This document shows, in pieces, positions 24,601 to 36,814 of a stretch of DNA of 64,000 nt. The notes beneath the pieces were generated by a model. The model saw nothing but the letters and a program-made list of their open reading frames with translations, was not told the origin of the DNA and did no database searches. Source of the stretch: Gymnogyps californianus (Eukaryota; Chordata; Aves; Accipitriformes; Cathartidae); assembly GCF_018139145.2 (NCBI RefSeq), contig NC_059476.1, positions 13,261,001 through 13,325,000 of the forward strand. Reading direction: 5' to 3'. Made by a program: the position numbers and the translations under genes. Position 1 is the stretch's first letter. Every line of letters begins with the position of its first letter.

Positions 24601-27416
24601 GTCAACCTTCCCTCCAAACTTTATACTATTTTTTGTCTTGGCAACAACATTCATCTGCTAGGAGAAAACATACACATGAACAGAATTTCTTCAATTTGAG
24701 ATCTGGTTTGATATAACTTTAGTATAGCATGTCCAGGCACCCTTAATCATCTAGTCACGGAGATGCCAACCGCATAGTGGATGTACAACAGAAGATATTC
24801 CAGCAACACCACCTTTCTCCCGTTTAAAACCCATTTCATTCAGCATTAAACTTTCTCTAAAGCTGCAGGCAGCTTTCTGAGTCAGAGTCCTGCCATTCCA
24901 GCAGACTACAGAGGAGCAAATACATTTTGAATTTGAACTATACTTGCTGAGGGCAAGGCTGCAAGCCTCAGCTAAAACAGCCATCAGCTCTGAGCTCCAG
25001 CCTTTGGGTGAGAGGCGAGGAGGAATTGCTTCTGCAGAACCCAGGTGAATTCAGTGTGAAAATAAAACAAAAATTGCTCCCAGATCTATGAAAAAATCAG
25101 TTTTTCTGTCTCTGGAGGAGTAGAGTTCACGCTTTTCATCCTTCCTTGCAAAAGCCAAGCAGACCACCATCAGATCTGGGGAACTCCAGGAGAGATTCAG
25201 CTCATGGACATGAATGTTTATTTCACTGAATCCGCAGTGACTTATCACCTTCCAGTGGGGTGAAGTGTTGTGCTTTGACTTTCAGTGAGAATGGAGAAGC
25301 AATCCACTTGATAGCCTGCTTTGCCAACTTGATCACAAGGCCTCAAGCAGGCTGCAGAGGTCCTTGGGGCTGCAAAAGTGGCAGCTACACCCCAGTTATT
25401 CGGTGTGACTCAGTTCTTGGAAAGAGACTGCATCCCAGATGGCCAAACAGGAGATGAAGAGGAGCAAGAAGGATGACTGCAATGCTTTACCACCTTAACA
25501 GTGCATTGGTTTGATGGTGCAGACACTAAGCAGTGTTTGCATGTCAAAATAGAGGGTCCTAAACCACTGTGTCCATGGCGTAAGCTTTCTGAGCACTGGA
25601 GTGATATTCTCCACTCTCCACTGACACATACAGAGTCCAAGCCCGAGCTGATAGAAATGTACTTTCATACCACGTAAACATGCATTGATACCCTGATACA
25701 CAGGGTAATTGCTTTTAATTATTCACTTGCCTCCCATCAGCATCAGTCCCTACAGACTTGGGACCCACGACTTTGGAGAGCCTCTCTTCTTGCTGATCAA
25801 GAAAATGGATATGCCATCCATTAACTCCTCCCTTCTGTGTCTCTTTATCTCGATGGCAACCCAAGGATATCTGAGTATTTTCTATCATCCTTAAATTCTT
25901 TCAAGAGACCGTTCAACTCTCCCTATTTGTGAGGTTTAGAAAATGTATTAAATTCCTTTTTTTTTTTTGTTTAAGGTGAAAATATCTTGCTCCCTCCATA
26001 TTGCTTCCCTAATGCTTTCAGAAACAACCTTCTCTCTGCTTCAAGCTATGCCAGCTTTAGCTCTAGCATAAATAAGATGTAAGGATATTCACAGAGAGCT
26101 CTTTGTGATAGTCATCAGTCCCTCTCCCCCAATCCCATCTGTCATCTGCAAGGGAAATGGTTTAGCTTATTACATATTCCCTAAGTGGCCAGATGTGACA
26201 TGGCCACAATCTCATATAAATGTTTTGAGAATGGAAATGGACAGGACAGTCTCAGATTCACTACCAATCAGCCCATGATGGCTTTAGCAGTGCTGATTGC
26301 CTGGGAGGAAAGACTGTCTCTCTTTTTCCAAGCCAATTCGCATGCGGTGAAACAAGCCAGTGCTGATTGTCTGGACTGAAAAGCAGCCCTGACACTGGTG
26401 GTGTCCCTCTTTGTTCTGGGCAGATTGTTCCAGAAATTTTGGTGTGCTAAACATTTGGAGATTAGTATGAAGACAAGGGAAGAGTTGGTAATATTTTGTG
26501 CAGGATATAACGGATAGAGACTGGTTGCTGTGGGACGCTATCATGGGAACCTGCTAACAGTATGATTGATCTGCCTAAGGGAGCTGGGGTTCGCTGCTAA
26601 TTCAGTGATGTAGTAGAACTAATGATAGATGCTGATGCAGTCTGATTTTTTAAAGTATTGTTTTTCCTGGTGATTTATAGTTGCATCTACTAGTTAAAAT
26701 TAACAGCCACCTTAGCAGGAAATTTTAACCAAATCGGCAATTCTGCAGAGTTTCTCAACTCTGAGCACCAAAAGGATCAAAAGAAGAGACAGAATTCCAA
26801 GTGAAGCTGACATCAGAGAAGAACTAGGAATGAGCTTTCACTGAAATCACAATATTTCCAACATTCTGGATATTTGGTCCAAGGTCTATTGTTTCTAAGC
26901 ACTGCAAACCCAGCTGCAAAGTTTGAGCCTGGGATTTGGGCTGCCCCACATCTCCTGAGTGTGTATCTATATAATTTTGGTTTGGACCAGTCTAAAACAG
27001 AAGGGGAAAATATTAGAAAAGCTTCTGCCAGGCAGATAAATGCCTTAGCAGGTGCTGAGAGGAAAAATAAGCTTTCTGATTATAGCGGTTACAGACTAAA
27101 ATTCACAATATCTTAACATAGTCTCTGCATTACCCAAAAGTTTCTAGTCTTACCTTGGACATATTATTCATCCTGTTTAGATAAGTTGCGACAAGTTAGA
27201 GTATAAGCCAGAAACTTCCATTACTGCTTATATAACAAAAACCATTCAGCTTTCCTCCTGACAAAATATTTTTGAAGCAATTCTGATTATTTTTAAAGCA
27301 GCATTTAAAAATATGTAACAATGCCTTATTTTTACAATTTTCAAAATGTTTTTTCACATTATATAAGATGACCTCTCTGTGTAAAATGCTTAGATGATTA
27401 TACACATTTATATTTT
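24601..27416. other. Non-coding stretch, no gene seen
   Basis: Open frames are all below 90 codons with no motif. A T-rich pyrimidine tract with AG at 25974 has no partner donor. The part from 25.25 to 25.70 kb is somewhat richer in G and C and gives overlapping short frames on both strands, and could be an unrecognised old repeat. Confidence 0.55.
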
Positions 27417-27430
27417 TGTGCACGTGCACA
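27417..27430. promoter_or_regulatory. Perfect 14-bp palindrome centred on an E-box
   Basis: TGTGCACGTGCACA equals its own reverse complement and is centred on CACGTG, the canonical E-box bound by Myc/Max, USF and CLOCK-type factors. It sits in AT-rich DNA with few other CpGs. Binding is not shown by sequence alone. Confidence 0.35.
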
Positions 27431-28420
27431 TAAAGTTGACACAAAAATCCAATATCCTCATTTTATCAAAATAAAACCTTTTCAGGTTTTCATGGGTGAA
27501 AGTTCGATTTCACAGGACACTTTCTCCTAAAATCTCTATTCACTCTAGATTAAAATAATATTTTAAAAGCACAAGTCTTCCCTTGTGTTAGGAAAGCCAT
27601 TCCTCACTTTCCTTTAGCAACAGCTGTATTTGGTAGGGAAATCCATTATCTTGGAAACAGGACCTTCTCTTGCCTCATTGAGGCACTCATTGCTGACAAG
27701 AGTAACAGAGTTGGAATCTTTTCACTTTCCTTTCTTGTTGTAAATAATAAGAGTAGCCCAATTCACTTCTTAAGAATCCAATATTTCTGGAGAGGTGGCA
27801 GCAATTTACATACCTAACCTGATAACTGACATCACCACCATCCCTGAAAAACAGCAACAACAAGCGTTCAAATGAATTATTTCACAAAACAAGGATTGTC
27901 AGCACAGCTTCAGGGCCTTCAACGCAACACCTACATTTAAATTAATACAGGAGGGGAAGCAATGCCTGAGCTAATAATCCCAGACAGCTTTTCTCTGCTA
28001 GTGCATCGGCAATGGGTAATTGCAGGTGCATTGGCAGTGGACAGCCATGCACAGGACTCTGCAAGGCAGGAAGAGTCCTGCTGGCTTGTGGATTCCCAAA
28101 CTGTTATTAGCCAAGGAGAAGAGCCACGATGAGGCCCAGAGAAAACCCAGACAAACATAATGCTAATAAAGAAGAGGGTTAGCAAGCTACAGCTGCACCT
28201 AAAAGGTATCTGTGGAAGTCAGACAAAATAGGCAGCCTAATGTTTTAGCATTTCAATGAGAAAAAGAAATAATGAGGAACATATATTTCCACAATGAATT
28301 TACATTCATGTGATAAAGACAGTTCATAGATTAACAAAAATCTGAGGAGACAGAAGATTGTCCTTTCCTTTGATGTTAGCACTACCCAGCAAATTTGAAG
28401 ATCTAGAGATACCTATGTGC
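27431..28420. other. Non-coding stretch, no gene seen
   Basis: No open frame above 85 codons and no recognised element. It includes an AAC-rich run at about 27.85 kb. Confidence 0.6.
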
Positions 28421-28456
28421 CCCTCTCCTACTGATATCAATGGGCTTGTCTCTTTA
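28421..28456. repeat. Short remnant of an ancient amniote repeat
   Basis: CCCTCTCCTACTGATATCAA followed by TGGGCTT resembles the motif CTCCCACTGACTTCAATGGG found in old CR1/L3-like repeat ends. The match is only about 25 bp, so it is a weak call. Confidence 0.25.
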
Positions 28457-31400
28457 AACAAGAAAGTTAGATATCGAATTCTCTCTGTAGATCTGAGCCT
28501 TGTGCTCTCCCACAGTAGGTGCTGTGTAAAAAGAAGATTGAATCCATCTGACTTTAGGAACTTAACTGAGCAGGTTAATCAAAGCTGCCTTTAGCCGCTG
28601 GGGATAGAGGCACCTCCAGCAGCCACGGAGTTCAGCAAACAACTCAGGCTCGTACTCTGAATATGTTTCTGGAGGTGCCACTCAATCTGTGCAGGAAAAA
28701 TGCGTTTTCACCAGATGATCAAAGCTGGGGTGTCTGAATTCCTCCTCCTTCAAAGAGATTTTTGTTGTTGTTGTCTTTCATATGAAGATATAGAGGGCAT
28801 GTCCAGTCACTGCCATAAGGTTGCAGGAATCCTGCAGGTTTTTTCTCTCCTCCATTGAATATCTATTTATTCAGAGAGTGAGAACATTTGTAGTAGAATT
28901 GGTCTGGACCAACCAAAAGTGTAAGATATGTGGCACAGTGGCATAGTGGGAAGTAAAACCTGATGCTGCTACAAAGCTGGTGAGAAAAATCACTAATGTG
29001 TTTCTACTGAGCTGTATTCTTTTTCAAAATACTCTTCCCATCCTGGAGCTGAGAGAAACCTTTCCAGACAAAAGTTCTCAAAACATATCCAGATTCATTG
29101 ATAGCTTTAATTAATCAACATTTTCTTACTGTATTTTCTTCTGAAAACCTCTTGCCCATCTACAGGAGCTCTAAGCCTCACTAGCGTAGTATACAGCACT
29201 GCATTTACTGTGGATCAGTTACCCATTTATAGTCCATTTAATTACAAAATTGGTCCTTAGGCTTTGCATTTGCATTCCGTAAAGGTTTTTGTTTAGTATC
29301 TGTCAACACACAAGGGACAACAGTAGCATTTACAAACTGGTAACCGTTAATCTGTTAGGGAAATATGACAATTGATATTTTATTCCAGTAATTCATGAAC
29401 TCTATTATGTATATCCCTAAGCAGAGAAGGAGAAATTTGATTTGAATGGAATCCCAGAGAAAAACAGACACATATGGAAAATAGGTTTGTCTCCATATCA
29501 AGAGCCTGTTCTTTGGTGACCATGTAGAGGAAAATAGACAGTGATATAAATATCCTGTTAACTTTTTAAATGGATAAACCGGACAGCGAACCTCTTGGAG
29601 CTAGGCTACTGTTTAGGTATTTATAAAACATTTATCTCTTATTTTGTATTACTAAATATGGTAACTTTAAATAGTCATTGCATTAAGATGAAATGAATGC
29701 CTTCTTTATTTTTACCTTAAATTGCCTGGTACTAAAAATAATTTGGAGATGGCACATTGCATGCACCTTACTCCTATCAAAGGAGGAATCAGTAAACATG
29801 AAACTCGCTAAACCAGGATCAAATACACCCAACAGTATACAGTCAGACTCTCAGGACACTCACTGTCCTGGCTGGGGACAGACACCTTGTTTGGCCAGCT
29901 CAGAGGAAGGGCATCTCCCAGAAGAAAAATATTAAGCTGATTACCTTGGCACATAGCGGGCTAGGAGGAGAGTGCCTGAAATACAGGCTTAACTTCATAG
30001 TTGTAACAGTTTAAAAACAAAGTAGTTTTAAATGTTAGGAACAATCTTGAAGGGCTCAGACTATGGCCACCTCAGTGCATCACACTGATCCTCAAAAACA
30101 CAGAGTCCTCTGCAAACGTTTCCTCTGTTGTGGCTGTAAAACCAGCTTGCTGGATAAACTTCCACTTACTGTCATTTTACTGTCACTGAAAATTGGGATT
30201 CTCCAATTCCATTCCCAATTAGCCACTGACTCAACTAGAAGCAATCTAGTGGCCTGAGCTTTCCAACGGTCCATATTGACTTTTAAGGACCTTCCTTTTG
30301 GGGCCATCTGTCTTCAGTTGTCTGAATGTGTGCTTTCATATGCTGAGATGTTTTAAGGTGTACATAAAAAATCATCTAAAAATGAAGGTACTTAGACGTT
30401 CAAACAGAGTCATTGCTGAAGCATTCTCTCTACTCCCTGCCCCTCCACTCCCCCAATTTTTGCTTCTACCAAGAACGGTAGGAGTACAGAATTGTATTTC
30501 TACCTCAAAAGAATGCTGTGAATTCACCGCATCTCCAGAGAAATTCTCCAGAGAAGGATGCCCTGGCACACTCTGCCTGTTGACGGCCATTCATTCCAGC
30601 TGGATCGTACTCAAAAATCCATCTCCTTGCATACCTTATTGTACAGTAACCCACACCAGGAGAGACCCATTTTTATAGCATGCACAACACACACTGCATA
30701 TCCCCAAATTACCAAGCTAATACAGAGTCTGATATAGTTACCCATCTCTTCAGGGCCAACTCCATGACTTGGATAGAGGTGAAACAAAACTAATTTTAAA
30801 AAACCGAACAAGTTTAGTAGACCTTCTCCTGCATTCCTTGGGATCCAGGTGAGGAGTTAAAAAAAAAAAAAAAAGAACTGTTAATAGCTCAAAACAACGT
30901 ATTTCTCTCATTGGTGCCATTGGGTGTAATAACAACAACAACAAAAAAAGTAAATTTGTCATTAAAAACATTGGTTAAGTCTTAATGCAACTATTATTCC
31001 TCTGAATCTGCTTTGATTGCATGGAGCAAGTTCATTCAGCACAGCCTCAGGCTTTCATTTGTTAAAGGTCACTGGCTGCCCGTAACGACCAGGGTGGGGA
31101 AATGAGTTAGTCTGTTGGAAAACACTATTAATAGCAGTAGTGTTTCAAAACAGTGATCATGGCAGGACATAGGTATTACACTAGAGGCAGGAGGAAGAGT
31201 AGATGCAAAAGCTGAAGCGTACCTTCTTGCTTATTCTTCAGATTGGCCTTTTCTCAGATCCCAGAAGCTCTCAGCCTGCATAAACTAGAAGAAGTGGACT
31301 CAAGAGCACACTGAGAGAAATTTGTATGCCAAATGAATTTAAGAAGGATCCAGGAATGGGAAAAGGCTTGTGTTGGAAACAGCTGAACCTTGAACTTTTA

Positions 31401-33589
31401 TCCATAGGAAAATCAGTTACTGGCTTTATAGCTCAAGATTCCAGATTAGATGAGCCCCTGCAGTGTGAGATGAAGGGCAAATGAGAGACAAGACCAGGCT
31501 CCCTTCTCTGAACAGCACCAGGGTGTTCAGGAGGGTGCAACTGTGTTGCAAAGGACCCAAAAATTGTTTACTGAGCTCCGTGTGTGTGCATCTGTTACAA
31601 ATGTTTTGATTATGGCCATTTCATTTTGCCTTTTGAATATTTTACTTTATTGTGCACTGAGAGAATTAATTTTACACAAGATAATTATGAATTGATACAA
31701 ATTACTCCTCATAAATATGAATGATGTTCTGTTTTCTGAACTGGAGACACTGAGAGATACAAATGCATTCAATAGACATGATTTTATTTATTTTTTTTAA
31801 GTTCAGAAGTCTTGCGTTTTGTGCCTATTACTTGTTCTTGGTGAAATCTATATGGCATGTGAGATTATGTGTCACAGCTTTGGTTCTGAGAGTGGTTTTT
31901 CCACTGGAAGAGCTTTGTGGTGTGTTTGTATTCCTAAGCCTTGTTTCAGCTGAGTGACAAGAAGGACTCTTCCCCAGATGGTGAATTTGCCTAACCGTAG
32001 CTATGCAACCTCTGAAAGGAAACGTATACCATAATATAGGCAAACCTTTAATTGCCTTACAGGCAAATCGTCCATGAACAAGGGGGTACTATGTCTTGTT
32101 TTCATCCATGGAGCAGATGGGCCTCTGGTCCTACCCATCATAGGGAAGTAAAAATTGTCTGATCTTCTGGGAACTTGGCAGTGATCTGATGTAACCCTCA
32201 AGAATTGATTCACATAGTTTCTGGTGGTTTTTTCTTCTCTCATTTTTTTTCCAAAATGGGAGGAAGATCATCTCCAGGATAAATGGCCTGAAATAACTGT
32301 CTTCTGAACTTTGCAGAGATGGTCCTCAAAGACCTTCAGCTCCCCTGAAGTACCATGGGAATTGCAAAGGGCCAAAGAAGCATAAAATTGATAAAGCTGA
32401 CCAATCTAACTTGGAATCAACTGGGAGACTTGCTGAGAGCAAGCAAACAGCACAGAAAAGCAAAGAGGGAGAAGGAGGATGTTTTTTCTTTAGCTAGAAA
32501 AACCCAGATCAGTTTCAAACACACCTTAAACTTTAAGGGATCTGCTCACAGGGTTTTGTACCTTAGCATTTTTTCCACTTTCTGTGTCAGATAGAAAGTC
32601 TACCTTTGATACTAATTGATCGTTTTGTTTTCACTGGCACACTTTCGAAACAGATGGTTGTCCCAACCTTTTGTTCCTAAGCACCAGCTTGAAGAGTTGA
32701 AATAACCAGTGATAGAAATGAATTGAATAATTGAATGTAACCTGGTTCTGCCTGTCTAACAGGGGTCTGAAAGCTCATGTGTGCTCTGGCCTTCAGTCCA
32801 CAACTTCCTTCTACAGAATTATTTCACATCTCTGTTTCTCTCTCCAGAATTTGAGCAGGTGACATTTTTCAGTCATAGCTGTCTACTGATAGAAAATCAT
32901 TTTTTTTGAGGAAATAATATTTCAGCAGAAATGCCCAGTTTTTATGGAGAATTTCACTATTTAAAAAGAAAGCACACACAATCACCTCCATATACTTGAA
33001 AAATGAGATTTCTCCACTTTTCCCTGAAAATGAGCAACATACTTCCCTTCGGGTATAGTGCTACGATGAATCATGGGAATGATGGTGCAGTTCTATAGAT
33101 CTCTGTCCTGCTTTACAGGCCAGCTTCTAACGCCAGACCACCTTCTAGAAATCTTTCTTTTTACCTAAACAGAGATAAAGACATAAAAAAAAATAGACAT
33201 CTACAAAGAAAATAAAGGAAATTAAAGCTTTAAAGGGGCTTAATATAAAAAAAAAAAAAGCCCTCTAGCATGAAGCTTTATCTTAAATAAACAGAAACAT
33301 AAAATGTATGGATCAGTAACTAATCCTTCTCAACAGCTTCTATCCAGTGTCTTAATTATGGCATAAGGTTGCATTATACGTGGGCGTACCAAATGACCCC
33401 AATTCTCCTCCATGCAGAATCTGCCACATTACATTATCTCGTTTCCTGTCATATTGCCTGCAAAAGGCCTTGGCCTCCATTTGTGAAATCACCCCTGAGT
33501 TGAACATTAGCTGATCAAGCATCTGAGAAGATTTGTTATGTCTCACTATAACGGTGCAGTTCACCAAGCCACGCTACCCACCATTGCCT
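28457..33589. other. Non-coding stretch, no gene seen
   Basis: The longest frame is 30298-30678 on the + strand (126 codons), with no motif. A short frame at 33352-33567 on the - strand (71 codons) reads rather protein-like but has no recognised family. Simple sequence includes A-rich runs at 30.86-30.87 kb, an AAC run at about 30.93 kb and A runs at 33.25 kb. No mobile element was recognised. Confidence 0.55.
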
Positions 33590-33722
33590 GGATCAGACCC
33601 CAGTGGTAAACAAAGCTGCTGAAGTCAGTGGAAGTTTTCCTATGGCCTCGTAAGGCACGATCCACTACACTGCAATGGGACCACTGCAGCTGGTTTCAAT
33701 GCATATAGAATTTGATCCATGG
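33590..33722. repeat. Ancient CR1/L3-like repeat remnant
   Basis: GGATCAGACCCCAGTG at the left edge, GCTGAAGTCAGTGGAAGTTT in the middle and ATAGAATTTGATCC at the right edge resemble in type the GATCAGGCCC, TGAAGTCAATGGGAGTTT and CAGAATTTGGCCC motifs of old amniote LINE 3' ends. Strongly decayed; the family name is uncertain. Confidence 0.4.
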
Positions 33723-35279
33723 AAATGGAGAAGGAGTGCTTCTTGTAGTAAGCAGGTCTGCAGACTTCTGAACATTGTGCTTACCTCTAAAATCACCAGC
33801 TTGGAAATTAGACGCTTAGCAAAGGCAGCTGACAGTTAAATCCTTGTCATTTATTTATTCTGAGAATAGCTAATCATATTGATCAAAATATTCCTAGGTC
33901 TGTTACTTGGTTTACCAGATTAAATCTCCTCTGATTATATCTGTGTGTTTTCAGAGAGGTTGCAAGATTCACCTTTAAACAGAACAAAGATAAAGGCTGA
34001 ATTCTGGAATGGCTGTGTCACTGCTATAGCATGACACAATAATCCTAAAAAAGATAAAATAATAATGTGACTGAAAGAGATAGTTCACTAAGCTACAATG
34101 TTCCGCATATCTATTGGCTTTATTATTATTATTATTTTTAAATTTCTCCAAATAAACTCAGGAATTATATTTATGTAACAGATTTGCCTGATTCCAAGCA
34201 CACAGACAATGTAGGCATATCTCTGAAAATGCTCTAAAAACCACAAAGAAGATTTGCAAACCATATAAAAAACCTAATAAAAAAGTCCAAAATTAAACAC
34301 TGGCAGTGAAAAATGAAAAACTTGTTAGAATGAACGTGTTTTGTGATCTGGAGTTCCAAGGCACAAAAAATTTCAAAAAGTTTCACATAAAATCATACTT
34401 TCCTTTTAAATTGTTTGGTTACATACACAAACAAACACACATTTGGGTTATGCATACACAAATCCTTTGACTTCAACTGCTAGATTTCAGCTGTTGACTC
34501 TATGGGATTTCCAGCTCAGAATTCTAATTTACAGATGTGAAAACTTTGGTTAAGTACAGTATTTCAGGACTTCATCAGTATTTGGGAAAAAGAAAAAAAA
34601 TCCATCAAAAGTCTGCATGCCTGTGAATTTTGAGAACTGCTGAAGTTGTTAGAGAAACCAAGGTACAAAGGTGTTCCTGTGCCCTGTATGAAAACAGAGG
34701 TAGTTATTCGATAATCTGTAAACCCGATCTAAATGCACTAAGCCCCCAAATATACCATTCCCCTTTTTCCAAATCACACCACAACATTCTCTTTTCACCA
34801 CTGTTAATCAGCCTAATGCTCATATTCCCTCAGTAATTATTTATTTACTTTTACAAATTGCATGTTCCCTCCTTACACAATCAAAATGTCTTTAGAGCTG
34901 ATCCCATTTGCAGTGCTGCAGCCACAAGGGCTTTGGAGAAGGAAAGAATCACAGAGTAAAGTTGAGAACTACTGTAATTTCTTGCCAGCCCTTGGCATTC
35001 AAACTTCATCGCATCTCCAAAAGCTCATTATAACAGAAATTGGACTTGATTGGTCGAGTGGGCAGTCAGACAGAGTCAACATGCATGAGGGAAAGTGAAG
35101 AATTTTTAAAACTGATCATCAAGCAGCCCCAGCAATCAGATTTATAAACCAGGGACTTACTACGTAAGACACAAAGAGATTGATGCTGTTGAAGAAGAGC
35201 TGCAATTATCTAAATTAATGAAATCAGGAAGCCACACCTGCTCCACATAACTGACTCACTGCTTTGGCTCTGGCCCCAG
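33723..35279. other. Non-coding stretch with a short TTA microsatellite
   Basis: A (TAT)n run of about 17 bp lies at 34120-34136. Text at 34525-34560 (TTTACAGATG and GGTTAAGTACAG) faintly resembles a reversed MIR core. Open frames are below 80 codons. Confidence 0.55.
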
Positions 35280-35329
35280 CTTGAAAAGGTGGATTTAGCA
35301 ATTGATGGGTTTAACGTGGGATGAGCACG
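35280..35329 (+). other. Possible 50-nt non-coding exon
   Basis: The acceptor tttggctctggccccag ends at 35279, with ataactgac as a fitting branch point. The donor GAGCACG then gtaagtta follows at 35330. Only one frame is open for most of the length and it reaches a TGA near the end, so a coding role is unlikely; at most a non-coding or untranslated exon. Confidence 0.15.
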
Positions 35330-36788
35330 GTAAGTTATGTGCATCTAACAAGCTCTAACAAGCTCTTTCGGAGTGTTGTGAGAAGCACAGCATGGGTGAG
35401 AGATCATGGCAGTTAATTACTTCCCTGCTTTGGAAAAAGAGAGCCATACATCCCTGGAGGGAGTCCTTGCATTTCAACAAAAGCCTTTTCTATAGGGAGG
35501 GAAGTTTTACAAGCATAAGTTGGTTAACGTACCGGGATGATCAGAGCCACTTCTACCTTTGAAGGCACAGTCAGTCCTTGCAAGGCATTATGGTACAAAT
35601 CCTCATTCTACCACTTCATAAATGTTTTTTTAGAAATATCCAAACCTAAAGGTATAATGGCTGTAACATGGGCGCTTCGATAGAGGATGGGTCACATGCA
35701 GGGCCACCTCTAGCCATGGGAAGACACTAAGGCTGATGGAAACAGTCTTCGCTTTGCTGCCTCCTACTCAGCTCTGGAAAGGCAGACAGGCTGTCCCTCT
35801 AAGGGGAAGATTTAGGGAATGTAGGAGACTGTAGAGTAGCAAACATGGGTCCTTTAAGGTGTTTACTGTCACTGTCTCAGGTCTCCATATTCCCCCTCTC
35901 TTTACTGGAGCAGTGCCTTGTTCTGTGGCACTGCAGGCAGCAGTGCCTCTGCAGCTGTAGACACCACACTTCTGTGGCCCCCGCTGCACTGCCCTGGTAG
36001 GAACAAGCCCTTGGGGTATCATCTCACCTCAGGAGCTAGCAAGCGTTTTGGTGGCAAGACATACAGGCATGAAGCCATGTAAGACTGATGGCAGGGAGAC
36101 AGCTTCTCCAGTGACGTTATTCAGTTCCATTCACATGGAGATACTGCCCAGTGCCACAGATGGCAAATGAGAATTATAGTCTTACCATTTCTTAGAATAG
36201 TGCAGCTAACACTCAAACGTGAAGCTGAGTAGTGACAGGAAGGCTAAAACACAAAGTAAAAGGCATTGAGACCAGAATATCCATCCTGACATAATGGGTT
36301 GACTTCAGGAACAGATTTTAGGTTTGTCTGAGACACATAGCATGTTTACAAGCTTCATGAGTCTGATTGCAATTCATTTGCAAGAACCTCAAAACCACTA
36401 AAGCTCATGGAGGGATATGATTCCATGTAAACTGGACATAATTTTCTTTTTTAGCCCTCTGATATCTTATTTGGCAGGGCCAAATAGGATAATTCTGTTT
36501 GTAACAAAGGCCACAGCAGAATTACACTGAGAAAGAAATATTGACTTTAAAAGAACAATGTTTCTTTTTACCCTCAGTGTTTCAGAAAGTTACCAATCTT
36601 CTGAAAATCAAGTTGACTTGAGAATAAAAGTAATTTAACAAAGATGGAGACAAATAAAAGTACATAGAAACATATCGACAGCGAAGAAAGATGCTTATTA
36701 GCATAATGGTAACTCCCAACCAAACCTGGATCCTGCACAAATACATAAAAAAAAGATTGTTTCTGCCAGTAAAAGCTTAGAAATAATT
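35330..36788. other. Non-coding stretch with a small tandem duplication
   Basis: CTAACAAGCT is repeated in tandem at 35344-35353 and 35354-35363. An 84-codon frame on the - strand (35768-36022) is Cys-, Gly- and Thr-rich without a motif. Nothing else is recognised. Confidence 0.6.
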
Positions 36789-36814
36789 GGGCAGAAAGGG
36801 AAAGGCGGGGGGGG
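36789..36814 (+). other. Potential G-quadruplex motif
   Basis: Runs GGG (36789-36791), GGG (36798-36800) and G8 (36807-36814) fit G3-N6-G3-N6-G3-N2-G3. The loops of 6, 6 and 2 nt are within the usual range, but the last two tetrads share one G8 run, so stability is uncertain. Confidence 0.4.

Noticed and set aside
34525..34565. Reversed MIR core (TTTACAGATG ... GGTTAAG)
   Set aside because: Two short words at roughly the right spacing, but nothing beyond them aligns; similar weak hits occur at 8105 and 17505.
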